Of a DNA stretch of 5,429 bases, positions 1 through 5,429 are shown in pieces. Position numbers and translations under genes: made by a program. Numbering within the stretch: position 1 is the first letter of the stretch; every line of letters begins with the position of its first letter. The notes under the pieces were generated by a model, which had not been told where the DNA came from, did no database searches, and worked only from the letters and a program-made list of their open reading frames with translations. The stretch is from NCBI GenBank assembly GCA_013329295.1, contig DUKP01000056.1, positions 1-5,429 of the forward strand. Reading direction: 5' to 3'. The stretch comes from Candidatus Poseidoniaceae archaeon (GTDB lineage Archaea > Thermoplasmatota > Poseidoniia > Poseidoniales > Poseidoniaceae).

Positions 1-587
1 TCACCAATATGCATCAAATTTTGCCAATTCACATTCTCATCATTTGGAGTATTGGAACTTGTTAAACCACTTGAGTTAAATCCTCTAATGCTTTGTTGAT
101 TTTCGCTTTCTCTAGTTATCATTAGATATTGTTGAGAATCACTCGATGATTGCTCAATGTTTGAAACAGAGAAATTGTCTTCGCCAAAATTAGTTTCAAA
201 AGTGAATATGTTTGAACCATCGATAAGAATAACATCAGATTGTAATGAACTGATTAATACACTATCATTATCTAATGTTGTAACATGAGATATACTACTT
301 GCATCATATTCAGAATTTGAATCAATTAATTTATTCATTTTTCCTGAATTCATAGATACGAATTCATAAGTTCCGTCGATGTATGTTAAAATGAAAGAAT
401 TGTCCTTATCGATATAATGTGACTCCATTATTCTGTTATCCGTGCCAAGTTCATTTTCAGTTAAGTCAATACCAGGTAAATGGCTGGTTCCTTTGATAAA
501 AAATGCACCGATTATGATGAATACAAAGAATGCAGAGATAGCAAGCCATTGGTGTTCAGACTCTTGTTGAAGCATCTTTCTCCACAT
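1..587 (-). CDS. Membrane-anchored extracytoplasmic protein of unknown function (partial, C-terminus off window)
   Basis: I do not recognise this gene. The minus strand is open from an ATG at 587-585 to the left edge, giving 195 residues with no stop. The start is supported by AGGTG (complement of 594-598) six bases upstream. The protein opens with a short N-terminus carrying R3 and K4, followed by a hydrophobic helix at about residues 14-31 (WLAISAFFVFIIIGAFFI). Together these fit a signal anchor with the remainder outside the membrane. The rest is rich in Ser, Asn and Asp and has no Cys in the visible part. It alternates polar turns with short beta-like stretches (SFILTYIDGTYEFVSM, SVLISSLQSDVILIDG, QYLMITRES), which could be beta-propeller blades; that is an inference from the pattern only. 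The gene is divergent from rpl10e and shares its upstream region. That a gene exists here is fairly sure; its function is not known. Confidence 0.8.
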   Translation of the reverse strand, partial: MWRKMLQQESEHQWLAISAFFVFIIIGAFFIKGTSHLPGIDLTENELGTDNRIMESHYIDKDNSFILTYIDGTYEFVSMNSGKMNKLIDSNSEYDASSISHVTTLDNDSVLISSLQSDVILIDGSNIFTFETNFGEDNFSVSNIEQSSSDSQQYLMITRESENQQSIRGFNSSGLTSSNTPNDENVNWQNLMHIG

Positions 588-593
588 CTAAAA

Positions 594-598
594 CACCT
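594..598 (-). promoter_or_regulatory. Ribosome binding site of the minus-strand membrane protein
   Basis: On the minus strand this reads AGGTG, matching the archaeal Shine-Dalgarno core GGAGGTGAT. It lies six bases before the ATG at 587-585. This favours that start over the second in-frame ATG four codons later. Confidence 0.6.
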
Positions 599-645
599 GC
601 CCCGCAAGCATAGGTTAGAATATCTAGCATTTTATTGTTCCAGCG

Positions 646-651
646 TATATA
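646..651. promoter_or_regulatory. Candidate TATA box in the divergent intergenic region
   Basis: TATATA lies 59 bases from the minus-strand start and 86 bases from the rpl10e start. Archaeal TATA boxes usually sit about 25 bases before the transcript start, so it could drive either gene; the element is a palindrome and reads the same on both strands. A second A/T-rich candidate for the plus strand is TTTATTTAA at 662-670. No clear purine-rich BRE was identified, so assignment to one gene or both is open. Confidence 0.35.
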
Positions 652-725
652 GGCAATTTTCTTTATTTAACGAATTGTAGTCATGCGGAGAAGTCATAAA
701 GGGAACATGATTCGCAGGAGTGCTT

Positions 726-731
726 GGAGGT
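726..731 (+). promoter_or_regulatory. Strong Shine-Dalgarno sequence that sets the rpl10e start
   Basis: GGAGGT followed by a five-base spacer (ATAAC) precedes the ATG at 737. The in-frame ATG codons at 683 and 707 lack a comparable site, and L10e homologues begin MARKPA, so this site fixes the start at 737. Confidence 0.8.
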
Positions 732-736
732 ATAAC

Positions 737-1276
737 ATGGCACGTAAACCAGCATCAATGTATCGAAGATTGAAGGGTCCTGCATATACTAGACGCAAGT
801 ATATCGGTGGTGTTCCTAATAACAGAATTCACCAATTCCATGTTGGTAACCGCCGTGCGGCAGAAACTGGCCAATTCTCAGTAGTTGTCGAGTTGATTTC
901 TAATACAGACTGCCAAATTCGACATACTGCTTTGGAAGCAGCTCGTGTTATCTCAAATTCTACAATTAGAAAAGAAGCAGGTGCTCAAGGATATGCTTTG
1001 AGAGTTCACACTTATCCACACCATGTACTTAGAGAAAACAAACAAGCAACTGGTGCAGGTGCTGACCGTGTTTCTCAAGGTATGAGATGTGCTTTTGGAA
1101 AGAATGTTGGTACTGCTGCTAGAGTAAAGAGAGGACAAAGAGTTATTTCGATCCAAGTCAGTCCAGAGTATTATTTGACTGCAAGAGATGCTTTGAGAAA
1201 GGCAAGCATGAAATTCCCAACTCCTTGTACAATCAAACTAATCAAAGGTCATGAGCATCTCAAAGGTTTAATTTGA
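737..1276 (+). CDS. rpl10e: 50S ribosomal protein L10e (archaeal/eukaryotic L16 equivalent, uL16 family)
   Basis: This encodes a 179-residue protein of the L10e/uL16 family. It is a large-subunit protein that sits near the peptidyl-transferase centre and the A-site tRNA corridor. The N-terminus MARKPASMYRRLKGPAYTRR is the family hallmark, followed by YIGGVPNNRI and HVGNRRA. The central YALRVHTYPHHVLRENK and the ADRVSQGMRCAFGK stretch correspond to the conserved loop region, and the C-terminus GHEHLKGLI is typical. The length matches archaeal members. The frame stays open back to an ATG at 683, but 737 is chosen because of the strong GGAGGT site and because homologues start here; the 18 extra codons look like leader. 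The gene is divergent from the membrane protein and is followed after 82 bases by ABCE1, another ribosome-related gene on the same strand. The stop codon lies inside a 21-bp palindrome. Confidence 0.95.
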   Translation: MARKPASMYRRLKGPAYTRRKYIGGVPNNRIHQFHVGNRRAAETGQFSVVVELISNTDCQIRHTALEAARVISNSTIRKEAGAQGYALRVHTYPHHVLRENKQATGAGADRVSQGMRCAFGKNVGTAARVKRGQRVISIQVSPEYYLTARDALRKASMKFPTPCTIKLIKGHEHLKGLI

Positions 1277-1289
1277 TTGAATCAAATTA
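1269..1289. repeat. Perfect 21-bp palindrome spanning the rpl10e stop codon
   Basis: Ten-base arms TAATTTGATT (1269-1278) and AATCAAATTA (1280-1289) flank a single central G at 1279. The left arm includes the last two bases of the TTA codon, the ATT codon and the TGA stop of rpl10e. The symmetry with a one-base centre suits binding of a dimeric protein better than a natural RNA hairpin, although an A/U-rich hairpin with a slightly larger loop is possible. Only a four-T run (1294-1297) follows, so it is a poor match for a T-tract terminator. Function unknown. Confidence 0.5.
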
Positions 1290-1298
1290 CCAATTTTG

Positions 1299-1314
1299 CT
1301 CTACATTGATAGAG
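1299..1314 (+). other. Small hairpin in the rpl10e-ABCE1 spacer
   Basis: CTCTA (1299-1303) and TAGAG (1310-1314) form a perfect five-base stem around the six-base loop CATTGA. The stem is short and could be chance. It sits 45 bases before the ABCE1 start and might belong to its leader or to the rpl10e transcript end. No confident TATA box for ABCE1 was found in the spacer 1277-1358, so ABCE1 may be transcribed from the rpl10e promoter. Confidence 0.25.
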
Positions 1315-1358
1315 TATTTGAAAAGTGTAATACTAATAGGTAAATATGAGGGGATATT

Positions 1359-3131
1359 ATGCGTATTGCAGTCTTAATTGAAGACCGTTGCAAGCCCAAC
1401 AGCAATGCGTTTGAATATCTCAAAAAATGGGCCGGCTCATGTAGTGGCGAGTGCATACAGGTTATTGGTGAAAAAATCAAGATTTTGGAAAGCGCATGTC
1501 CACCTTGTATCGTTAGAGCTAAACACTGCCCAGATGATGCAGTAGTAATTATCAATCTGCCATCAGAACTGGAAACAGATATGATTCATCGTTATTCATT
1601 AAATGGCTTTAGACTCTTCAAATTACCAACTCCATCTAAAGATAGTGTTGTAGGGATACTAGGGCCTAATGGAATGGGTAAGTCTACAGCAATCAATGCT
1701 TTATCGGGTCGAATAGTGCCAAATTTAGGTGATTGGTCTAACAAAACACCAGATTGGGAAGACATTATCGAAATACTGCCTAGAGGCGAGTTAAGAGATT
1801 TTTTAATTGCGGTAAAAGATCAGAAAATCAAAATCGCAGTAAAGCCTCAAAATGTCGATAAGATTCCAAAAAGAATAGATGGCACTGTTGGTGAAATGTT
1901 GTCCAAAGTTGATGAAAGAGGAATCTTTGAGGAAATTACAAAGGAATTAGGATTGTATCACTTACTTGAACGTAAAGTAAAGGAATTGTCTGGTGGAGAA
2001 TTACAGAGAATGGCAATTTGTGCTACATTGATGAAGGAAGCAGATGTTTACTTTTTCGATGAACCATCATCATATCTTGATATTCATCAAAGGATGAATA
2101 TAGTAAAAATTATTCAAAAATTATCTCTTACTAAAAGAGTAATAGTAATTGAACACGATCTAGCGGTTTTAGATGTATTAGCCGATTTAGTTCATATCGT
2201 ATATGGTAAAAAAGGAGCATTTGGTGTTTTTACTCCTGCTAGAACAACTAGACAAGCAATTAACGCATATCTGGATGGTTATCTAACCGAACAAAATGTT
2301 AGAATAAGAAGCAAACCAATAAAATTCTTACTTCATAGAGATAGAAATACATCTGCAGGAAATCAGATTCTTTCATGGGGAGATTTGGAAAAAACCCTCG
2401 GAACTTTTAGTTTCAATGCTGAAGATGGTTCTTTACATAGAGGCGAAGTTGTTGGAGTAGTTGGTCCAAATGGGACAGGCAAATCAACTATGATGAAAAT
2501 ACTCGCAGGATTAATCGAATATGATAATGGATGGGTTACAGATAAACCATCTGTATCTTACAAACCTCAACATATTGACGTTGATATGGATTGTAGTGTA
2601 CAATTATGGTTGGATAGTGAAATTGGTGCGAAATGGCGCAGTGGAGAATTCAATGTTAATGTGATAAAAGCCTTAGGTGTTGATCAATTATTGCCTAAGC
2701 GAGTAAAGAAGTTGTCTGGTGGTGAAAGACAAGCCGTTTCTATCGCAATCTGTCTTGGAAGAGATGCTGATTTGTATTTATTGGATGAACCATCTGCGCA
2801 TTTAGATGCGAATGCCAGGATGGAAGCAGCTAAAGCGATTAGGCGAACAATGGAATCCAATGAAAAATCAGCATTAGTTATAGACCATGACGTATATTTC
2901 ATTGACATACTTAGTGATTCACTATTGGTCTTTGACGGAGTTGGTGGCCAGCATGGGAAAGCGACTGGACCATACCCTCTTCGAGAAGGAATGAATCAAT
3001 TTTTGAAGGATGTAAATATTACCTTTAGAAGAGATCACGATTCAAAACGCCCAAGAATAAACAAACCAGAAAGTAGGAAAGATAGGGAGCAACAATCCTT
3101 AGGAGATTACTACTCATTCGATTCACGTTAG
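1359..3131 (+). CDS. abce1: Ribosome-recycling ATPase ABCE1/Rli1 with a degenerate Fe-S domain
   Basis: This encodes a 590-residue twin-ATPase protein of the ABCE1 family, which splits 70S/80S ribosomes after termination or rescue and stays on the small subunit during re-initiation. Domain 1 has the HRY Y-loop (77-79), Walker A GPNGMGKST (102-110), the ABCE1 helix-loop-helix insertion, signature LSGGE (210-214), Walker B ending D234-E235 and H-loop H266. The hinge region (GVFTPARTTRQAINAYLDGY) follows. Domain 2 has Walker A GPNGTGKST (369-377), LSGGE (452-456), D476-E477 and H510, then the second hinge (GPYPLREGMNQFLK, ITFRRD, RPRINKPESR). Both ATP sites look competent and the length is normal. 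The oddity is the N-terminal ferredoxin-like domain: of the eight conserved Cys, only C11, C47, C50 and C57 remain, with N16, Y20, W24 and R53 in the other positions. A GAGGGG site at 1348-1353 supports the start. The gene is followed after 8 bases by a nuclease gene. Confidence 0.95.
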   Translation: MRIAVLIEDRCKPNSNAFEYLKKWAGSCSGECIQVIGEKIKILESACPPCIVRAKHCPDDAVVIINLPSELETDMIHRYSLNGFRLFKLPTPSKDSVVGILGPNGMGKSTAINALSGRIVPNLGDWSNKTPDWEDIIEILPRGELRDFLIAVKDQKIKIAVKPQNVDKIPKRIDGTVGEMLSKVDERGIFEEITKELGLYHLLERKVKELSGGELQRMAICATLMKEADVYFFDEPSSYLDIHQRMNIVKIIQKLSLTKRVIVIEHDLAVLDVLADLVHIVYGKKGAFGVFTPARTTRQAINAYLDGYLTEQNVRIRSKPIKFLLHRDRNTSAGNQILSWGDLEKTLGTFSFNAEDGSLHRGEVVGVVGPNGTGKSTMMKILAGLIEYDNGWVTDKPSVSYKPQHIDVDMDCSVQLWLDSEIGAKWRSGEFNVNVIKALGVDQLLPKRVKKLSGGERQAVSIAICLGRDADLYLLDEPSAHLDANARMEAAKAIRRTMESNEKSALVIDHDVYFIDILSDSLLVFDGVGGQHGKATGPYPLREGMNQFLKDVNITFRRDHDSKRPRINKPESRKDREQQSLGDYYSFDSR

Positions 3132-3136
3132 GTGAT
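3130..3136 (+). promoter_or_regulatory. Ribosome binding site overlapping the ABCE1 stop codon
   Basis: AGGTGAT is a seven-base match to the archaeal Shine-Dalgarno sequence. It starts inside the ABCE1 TAG (3129-3131) and lies three bases before the nuclease ATG at 3140. Ribosomes ending on ABCE1 would be placed at the next start, so coupled translation is likely, and the site fixes the nuclease start. Confidence 0.7.
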
Positions 3137-3139
3137 ATT

Positions 3140-4870
3140 ATGCCATTTGGAACACCACCCTCTGGAGGTCCATTGAGCAGAACTAGAAGGCGTATATCAG
3201 CGTCTTCATTAACCAAATACTTACGTTGTCCAAAACAATTTTTCCTATCTAACAAATTGGGATTGTCAAGCCCAAAATCGATATCTCAGATTTTAGGTAT
3301 AGTGCTAGAAGATTCTCTTTGTTCAATATTGATGAGAAGGCCTGTAAGTATAAACTCACTTAATGAACTTAGAGATTGGTGCTTTAATTTTGCAGAAGAG
3401 GAAGCAAAGAATTGTTTTGAACTTGGTAGAGAGAATTGGGAATCATCAATATGGAAAAATCCACAGCAAAGTTGGAAAGATGTAGAAATTGATGAATTAG
3501 CTAGAAAAATAAAGAATGGGCTATCACTATTCCTTGAAGAAGTAGAACAATGCTACAATTCTAATGGCGGTCCTTATCTTGAAGAATTTAGGAAAGGCAA
3601 GTCACCATTCAATATCCCTAGTCCCGCTTGGGGTGAAGAACCTATTTTTCCAATTTCAGATAAAGTAAGGAACTTTGGTATGAGGACTTGGGCAGAAGAT
3701 GAGCCAATCAATTGGCAAGAGGGCGGACAACCAGTTACATGGATTGAAGCATGGGAGATAGCTAGGCCTTGGGTAAAAGACCCTAGAGTTCATCAACCGC
3801 AGAGATTGTTTCATCCTGATGGATGGGCTGCAGGAGAATTAGATTTAGTGTTAAGATGGGATGGCAAGATAAGAATAATCGACATAAAGTCAGGTAACCC
3901 ATCATCGAAATTTGCTGAATCATTAAAACACCAACTGAATTTTTATGCTTGGTTATGGCGAGAAACTCAACAAAATCAAACCGTTGACGGTATAGAGGGT
4001 TGGTATCTAGATGATAAGTCAAGAATTCTTCATGAAATTTTGAGTGATGATGAGTTAATAGTTTTAGGAGAAATGTATAAGAAAACCCATAGAGAAATGC
4101 TTGATCTAGGCGAAGGACCAGTAAAGTTCCCAGATGATTATCCAGTAGCTTGCACAAAATCAGCAGGTTGTTTCTGGTGTTCATTTGGACAAAATGATCC
4201 TGAACAAGAATCAGATTATCTTAAACAACTTGAAAATACTGAAATTGTAATCTCTCCACCAAGTCAAAAAATTGGTGAAATACAATCTAGGGTGAATATC
4301 TCAGGTACATTTACTGGGCAGTGGGGGCCATTGCCAAATCACTATGCAGAACCGGTTTTAGGTGCGATGGTTAGCGTTTCTGGAACACATATTACAATTG
4401 AGGAAAGTGAACCTAATGCATTCCCCTCTCTACACGACTTCTCTGATGGTGAAGTTATCATTGTCGACGCTTTACCAGGTGTTTGGCGCGGTAATCCAAG
4501 ACTATATTTGGACAATAAAAGCAAGATTATCTCCCAAAAATCAGTTGATGATGGAAAATTGAATGACTATCAGATGACCAGAATTGGCTTGATGAGAACT
4601 AGAGCAAATGTAGAAGGTGTAATAGTTTCTATAGACTACAGAAGTGGAGTAAAATTGGATGAAAAACCATGGTCTATGCTCAATATGCATATTTGGGATG
4701 GCAATCATGTTGCAGAGATTGTTGCATTTGGATCCAGTATTACAAGCCAAATGCTTGAAACAAGACCAGGAGACAAAGTTAAGATTGTTTCAGCAGAATT
4801 AGGTTGGAGGTCAGGATTGCCTCAATTAAGAATTGACCAACGTTCTACTAGATTTACCAAACTCGAATAA
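3140..4870 (+). CDS. Fe-S PD-(D/E)XK nuclease of the RecB/Cas4/AddB type with C-terminal OB-fold-like domains
   Basis: This encodes a 576-residue protein predicted to cut or trim DNA ends. The N-terminus has the RecB-family opening RRISASSLTKYLRCPKQFF with C30. The G53-IVL-E57-D58 motif follows, in the place of the usual GxxxH[E/D]. After a Trp-rich helical region comes the catalytic core: GELD (E233, D235), IIDIKSG (D248, K250) and HQLNFYAW (Q265, Y269), which are motifs II, III and QxxxY of the family. C338, C344 and C347 come next, and with C30 they could hold a 4Fe-4S cluster as in AddB, Cas4 and Dna2. The C-terminal part contains two stretches resembling RPA-type OB folds (about 383-468 and 488-571). 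No Walker A or helicase motif is visible, unlike AddB-AddA or Dna2. The close spacing to ABCE1 and to a related nuclease gene suggests an operon. Nuclease assignment is strong; substrate and pathway (recombination, repair or defence) are unknown. Confidence 0.88.
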   Translation: MPFGTPPSGGPLSRTRRRISASSLTKYLRCPKQFFLSNKLGLSSPKSISQILGIVLEDSLCSILMRRPVSINSLNELRDWCFNFAEEEAKNCFELGRENWESSIWKNPQQSWKDVEIDELARKIKNGLSLFLEEVEQCYNSNGGPYLEEFRKGKSPFNIPSPAWGEEPIFPISDKVRNFGMRTWAEDEPINWQEGGQPVTWIEAWEIARPWVKDPRVHQPQRLFHPDGWAAGELDLVLRWDGKIRIIDIKSGNPSSKFAESLKHQLNFYAWLWRETQQNQTVDGIEGWYLDDKSRILHEILSDDELIVLGEMYKKTHREMLDLGEGPVKFPDDYPVACTKSAGCFWCSFGQNDPEQESDYLKQLENTEIVISPPSQKIGEIQSRVNISGTFTGQWGPLPNHYAEPVLGAMVSVSGTHITIEESEPNAFPSLHDFSDGEVIIVDALPGVWRGNPRLYLDNKSKIISQKSVDDGKLNDYQMTRIGLMRTRANVEGVIVSIDYRSGVKLDEKPWSMLNMHIWDGNHVAEIVAFGSSITSQMLETRPGDKVKIVSAELGWRSGLPQLRIDQRSTRFTKLE

Positions 4871-4882
4871 GGTAGGTTTGAA

Positions 4883-4897
4883 ATGGCTGACCACTAA
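4883..4897 (+). other. Four-codon mini-ORF (MADH) in the nuclease leader
   Basis: ATG GCT GAC CAC TAA lies between the two nuclease genes. It is preceded by two AGGT copies (4870-4873 and 4874-4877), the second five bases before the ATG, a better ribosome site than the one before the ATG at 4908. It ends ten bases before that start. It could be a coupling mini-cistron. It could also be the true N-terminus of the second nuclease separated by a one-base frame difference: removing one base near 4895 would join MADH to NPDN and then the ATG at 4908. The sequence alone does not decide. Confidence 0.3.
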
Positions 4898-4916
4898 CCC
4901 GGATAATATGCCGGTT
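4896..4916 (+). promoter_or_regulatory. Possible hairpin holding the start codon of the second nuclease in its loop
   Basis: AACC(C)GG at 4896-4902 can pair with CCGGTT at 4911-4916, giving six base pairs with one bulged C and an eight-base loop (ATAATATG) that contains the ATG at 4908. The mini-ORF stop codon (4895-4897) lies in the 5' arm, so a ribosome terminating there would open the stem. Short and possibly coincidental. Confidence 0.25.
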
Positions 4917-5429
4917 TCAGAAGTGGATACTGATTTAGATACAGTAGGCCCATATAATCGGTTATCTGCAAGTCAAGTAAATACATATAGAGCATGTAAA
5001 AGAATGTGGTTTTACGAGAAAGTTTTGAAATTAAAAATTAAACAAGTACCAGTTTTGTATGTCGGAAGAGCAGTTGAAGAAGCCATTTGCAGAACTCTCA
5101 AAGAATCCCCATCTCTACTTCTTTCAACGGCATCCGAGTATACTTTGTCTAAAATCCCGCTTGAAGATGATGGCAAACCATCGAGAGACTCAAACAATGT
5201 TTGGCCTGCAAATAGGATACTTCCATTAGACAAAAATCAACTTCCAAATTCTTTTCAAGATATTGAAGAATGGGCAAAACAAAGAGTGGAGTTACATCTT
5301 AATACAGCATTGTTAGAAGTGAAAAAGGACTGGGAAAGACAAGAAAGAAAATCTGGGGATTGGTCAGAGGTAAAGTTTGATTATTGTCTTGAAATGTGTT
5401 TTAATGCATTGAAGTTTCATATTAAAGAG
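4908..5429 (+). CDS. Second RecB/Cas4-like PD-(D/E)XK nuclease, N-terminal part (runs off right edge)
   Basis: The frame is open from the ATG at 4908 to the window end, giving 174 residues. The opening RLSASQVNTYRACKRMWFYE, with C30, and GRAVEEAI, with G53, E57 and E58, match the preceding nuclease at the same residue numbers without gaps. A later helical stretch with EEW, KKDWE and DWSEVKFD resembles RDW, RENWE and SWKDVEID in the first protein. It is therefore a likely paralogue and a member of the same nuclease superfamily. The catalytic D/E-x-K motif and the other three Fe-S cysteines would lie beyond the edge and cannot be checked. The start is uncertain: the ATG at 4908 has only a weak ribosome site, and the frame is open upstream through non-ATG codons (TTG 4878, CTG 4887). 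The gap from the first nuclease is 37 bases, consistent with one operon. Confidence 0.8.
   Translation, partial: MPVSEVDTDLDTVGPYNRLSASQVNTYRACKRMWFYEKVLKLKIKQVPVLYVGRAVEEAICRTLKESPSLLLSTASEYTLSKIPLEDDGKPSRDSNNVWPANRILPLDKNQLPNSFQDIEEWAKQRVELHLNTALLEVKKDWERQERKSGDWSEVKFDYCLEMCFNALKFHIKE

Noticed and set aside
480..680. Plus-strand ORF of 66 codons
   Set aside because: It overlaps 108 bases of the better-supported minus-strand membrane-protein gene and continues through the divergent promoter region. It has no ribosome site and no recognisable domain.
683..736. In-frame N-terminal extension of L10e from the ATG at 683
   Set aside because: There is no ribosome site before 683, the ATG at 737 has a strong one, and L10e homologues begin MARKPA.
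953..1156. Minus-strand ORF inside rpl10e
   Set aside because: Shadow of a confidently identified gene, with low-complexity Ser-rich content.
1301..1555. Minus-strand ORF across the ABCE1 start
   Set aside because: Antisense to the conserved ABCE1 N-terminal region, with no family resemblance.
1359..1562. The ABCE1 Fe-S domain explained by a frameshift or pseudogene
   Set aside because: The frame is continuous, the spacing from C11 to the missing cysteines and from C47 to C57 matches the family, the flanking RIAV and INLP motifs are kept, and the remaining 520 residues are intact.
3783..4184. 133-codon minus-strand ORF inside nuclease 1
   Set aside because: It lies opposite the catalytic motifs of the nuclease; its composition looks like a reverse-frame shadow and no domain is recognisable.
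3140..5429. CRISPR-associated Cas4 locus
   Set aside because: The nuclease fold is Cas4-like, but there are no repeats and no cas1 or cas2. The first protein is far longer than typical Cas4 and has OB-fold-like domains.
1..5429. tRNA, rRNA, insertion sequences or attachment sites
   Set aside because: No cloverleaf, rRNA core, transposase motif, terminal inverted repeat or target duplication was seen on either strand.

Overview
The window looks like archaeal chromosome. It encodes an archaeal/eukaryotic-type L10e ribosomal protein (the bacterial equivalent, L16, looks different) and a full-length ABCE1/Rli1 ribosome-recycling ATPase, a family found only in Archaea and Eukarya. Starts are preceded by Shine-Dalgarno sequences matching GGAGGTGAT. 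The DNA is AT-rich, intergenic gaps are short, and one gene encodes a Ser/Asn/Asp-rich membrane-anchored exported protein. This would suit a mesophilic marine archaeon such as Marine Group II/III (Poseidoniales-like Thermoplasmatota). That placement is an inference from style; only the archaeal assignment is firm.

Layout: (1) 1-587, minus strand: the first 195 residues of an unrecognised protein with an N-terminal transmembrane anchor, running off the left edge. (2) 588-736: a divergent intergenic region with a symmetric TATATA element. (3) 737-1276, plus: rpl10e. (4) 1277-1358: a short spacer with a 21-bp perfect palindrome over the rpl10e stop and a small hairpin. (5) 1359-3131, plus: ABCE1, with both ATPase domains intact but half of the eight conserved Fe-S cysteines replaced. 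(6) 3140-4870, plus: a PD-(D/E)XK nuclease with a Cas4/AddB/Dna2-like four-cysteine pattern and two C-terminal OB-fold-like regions, starting 8 nt after the ABCE1 stop. (7) 4908 to the right edge, plus: the N-terminal part of a second nuclease related to the first.

Genes 5-7 are tightly packed and probably form one operon joining a translation factor to two related DNA-processing enzymes. Rpl10e and ABCE1 both serve the ribosome, L10e as a 50S component and ABCE1 as the factor that splits ribosomes after termination. The nuclease pair is the part most likely to represent a poorly described system: two Fe-S RecB-family nucleases in tandem, at least the first fused to ssDNA-binding-like OB folds, with no helicase visible in the window. 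The most striking single observation is the loss of Fe-S ligands in ABCE1, while the adjacent nuclease keeps its own candidate Fe-S cysteines.
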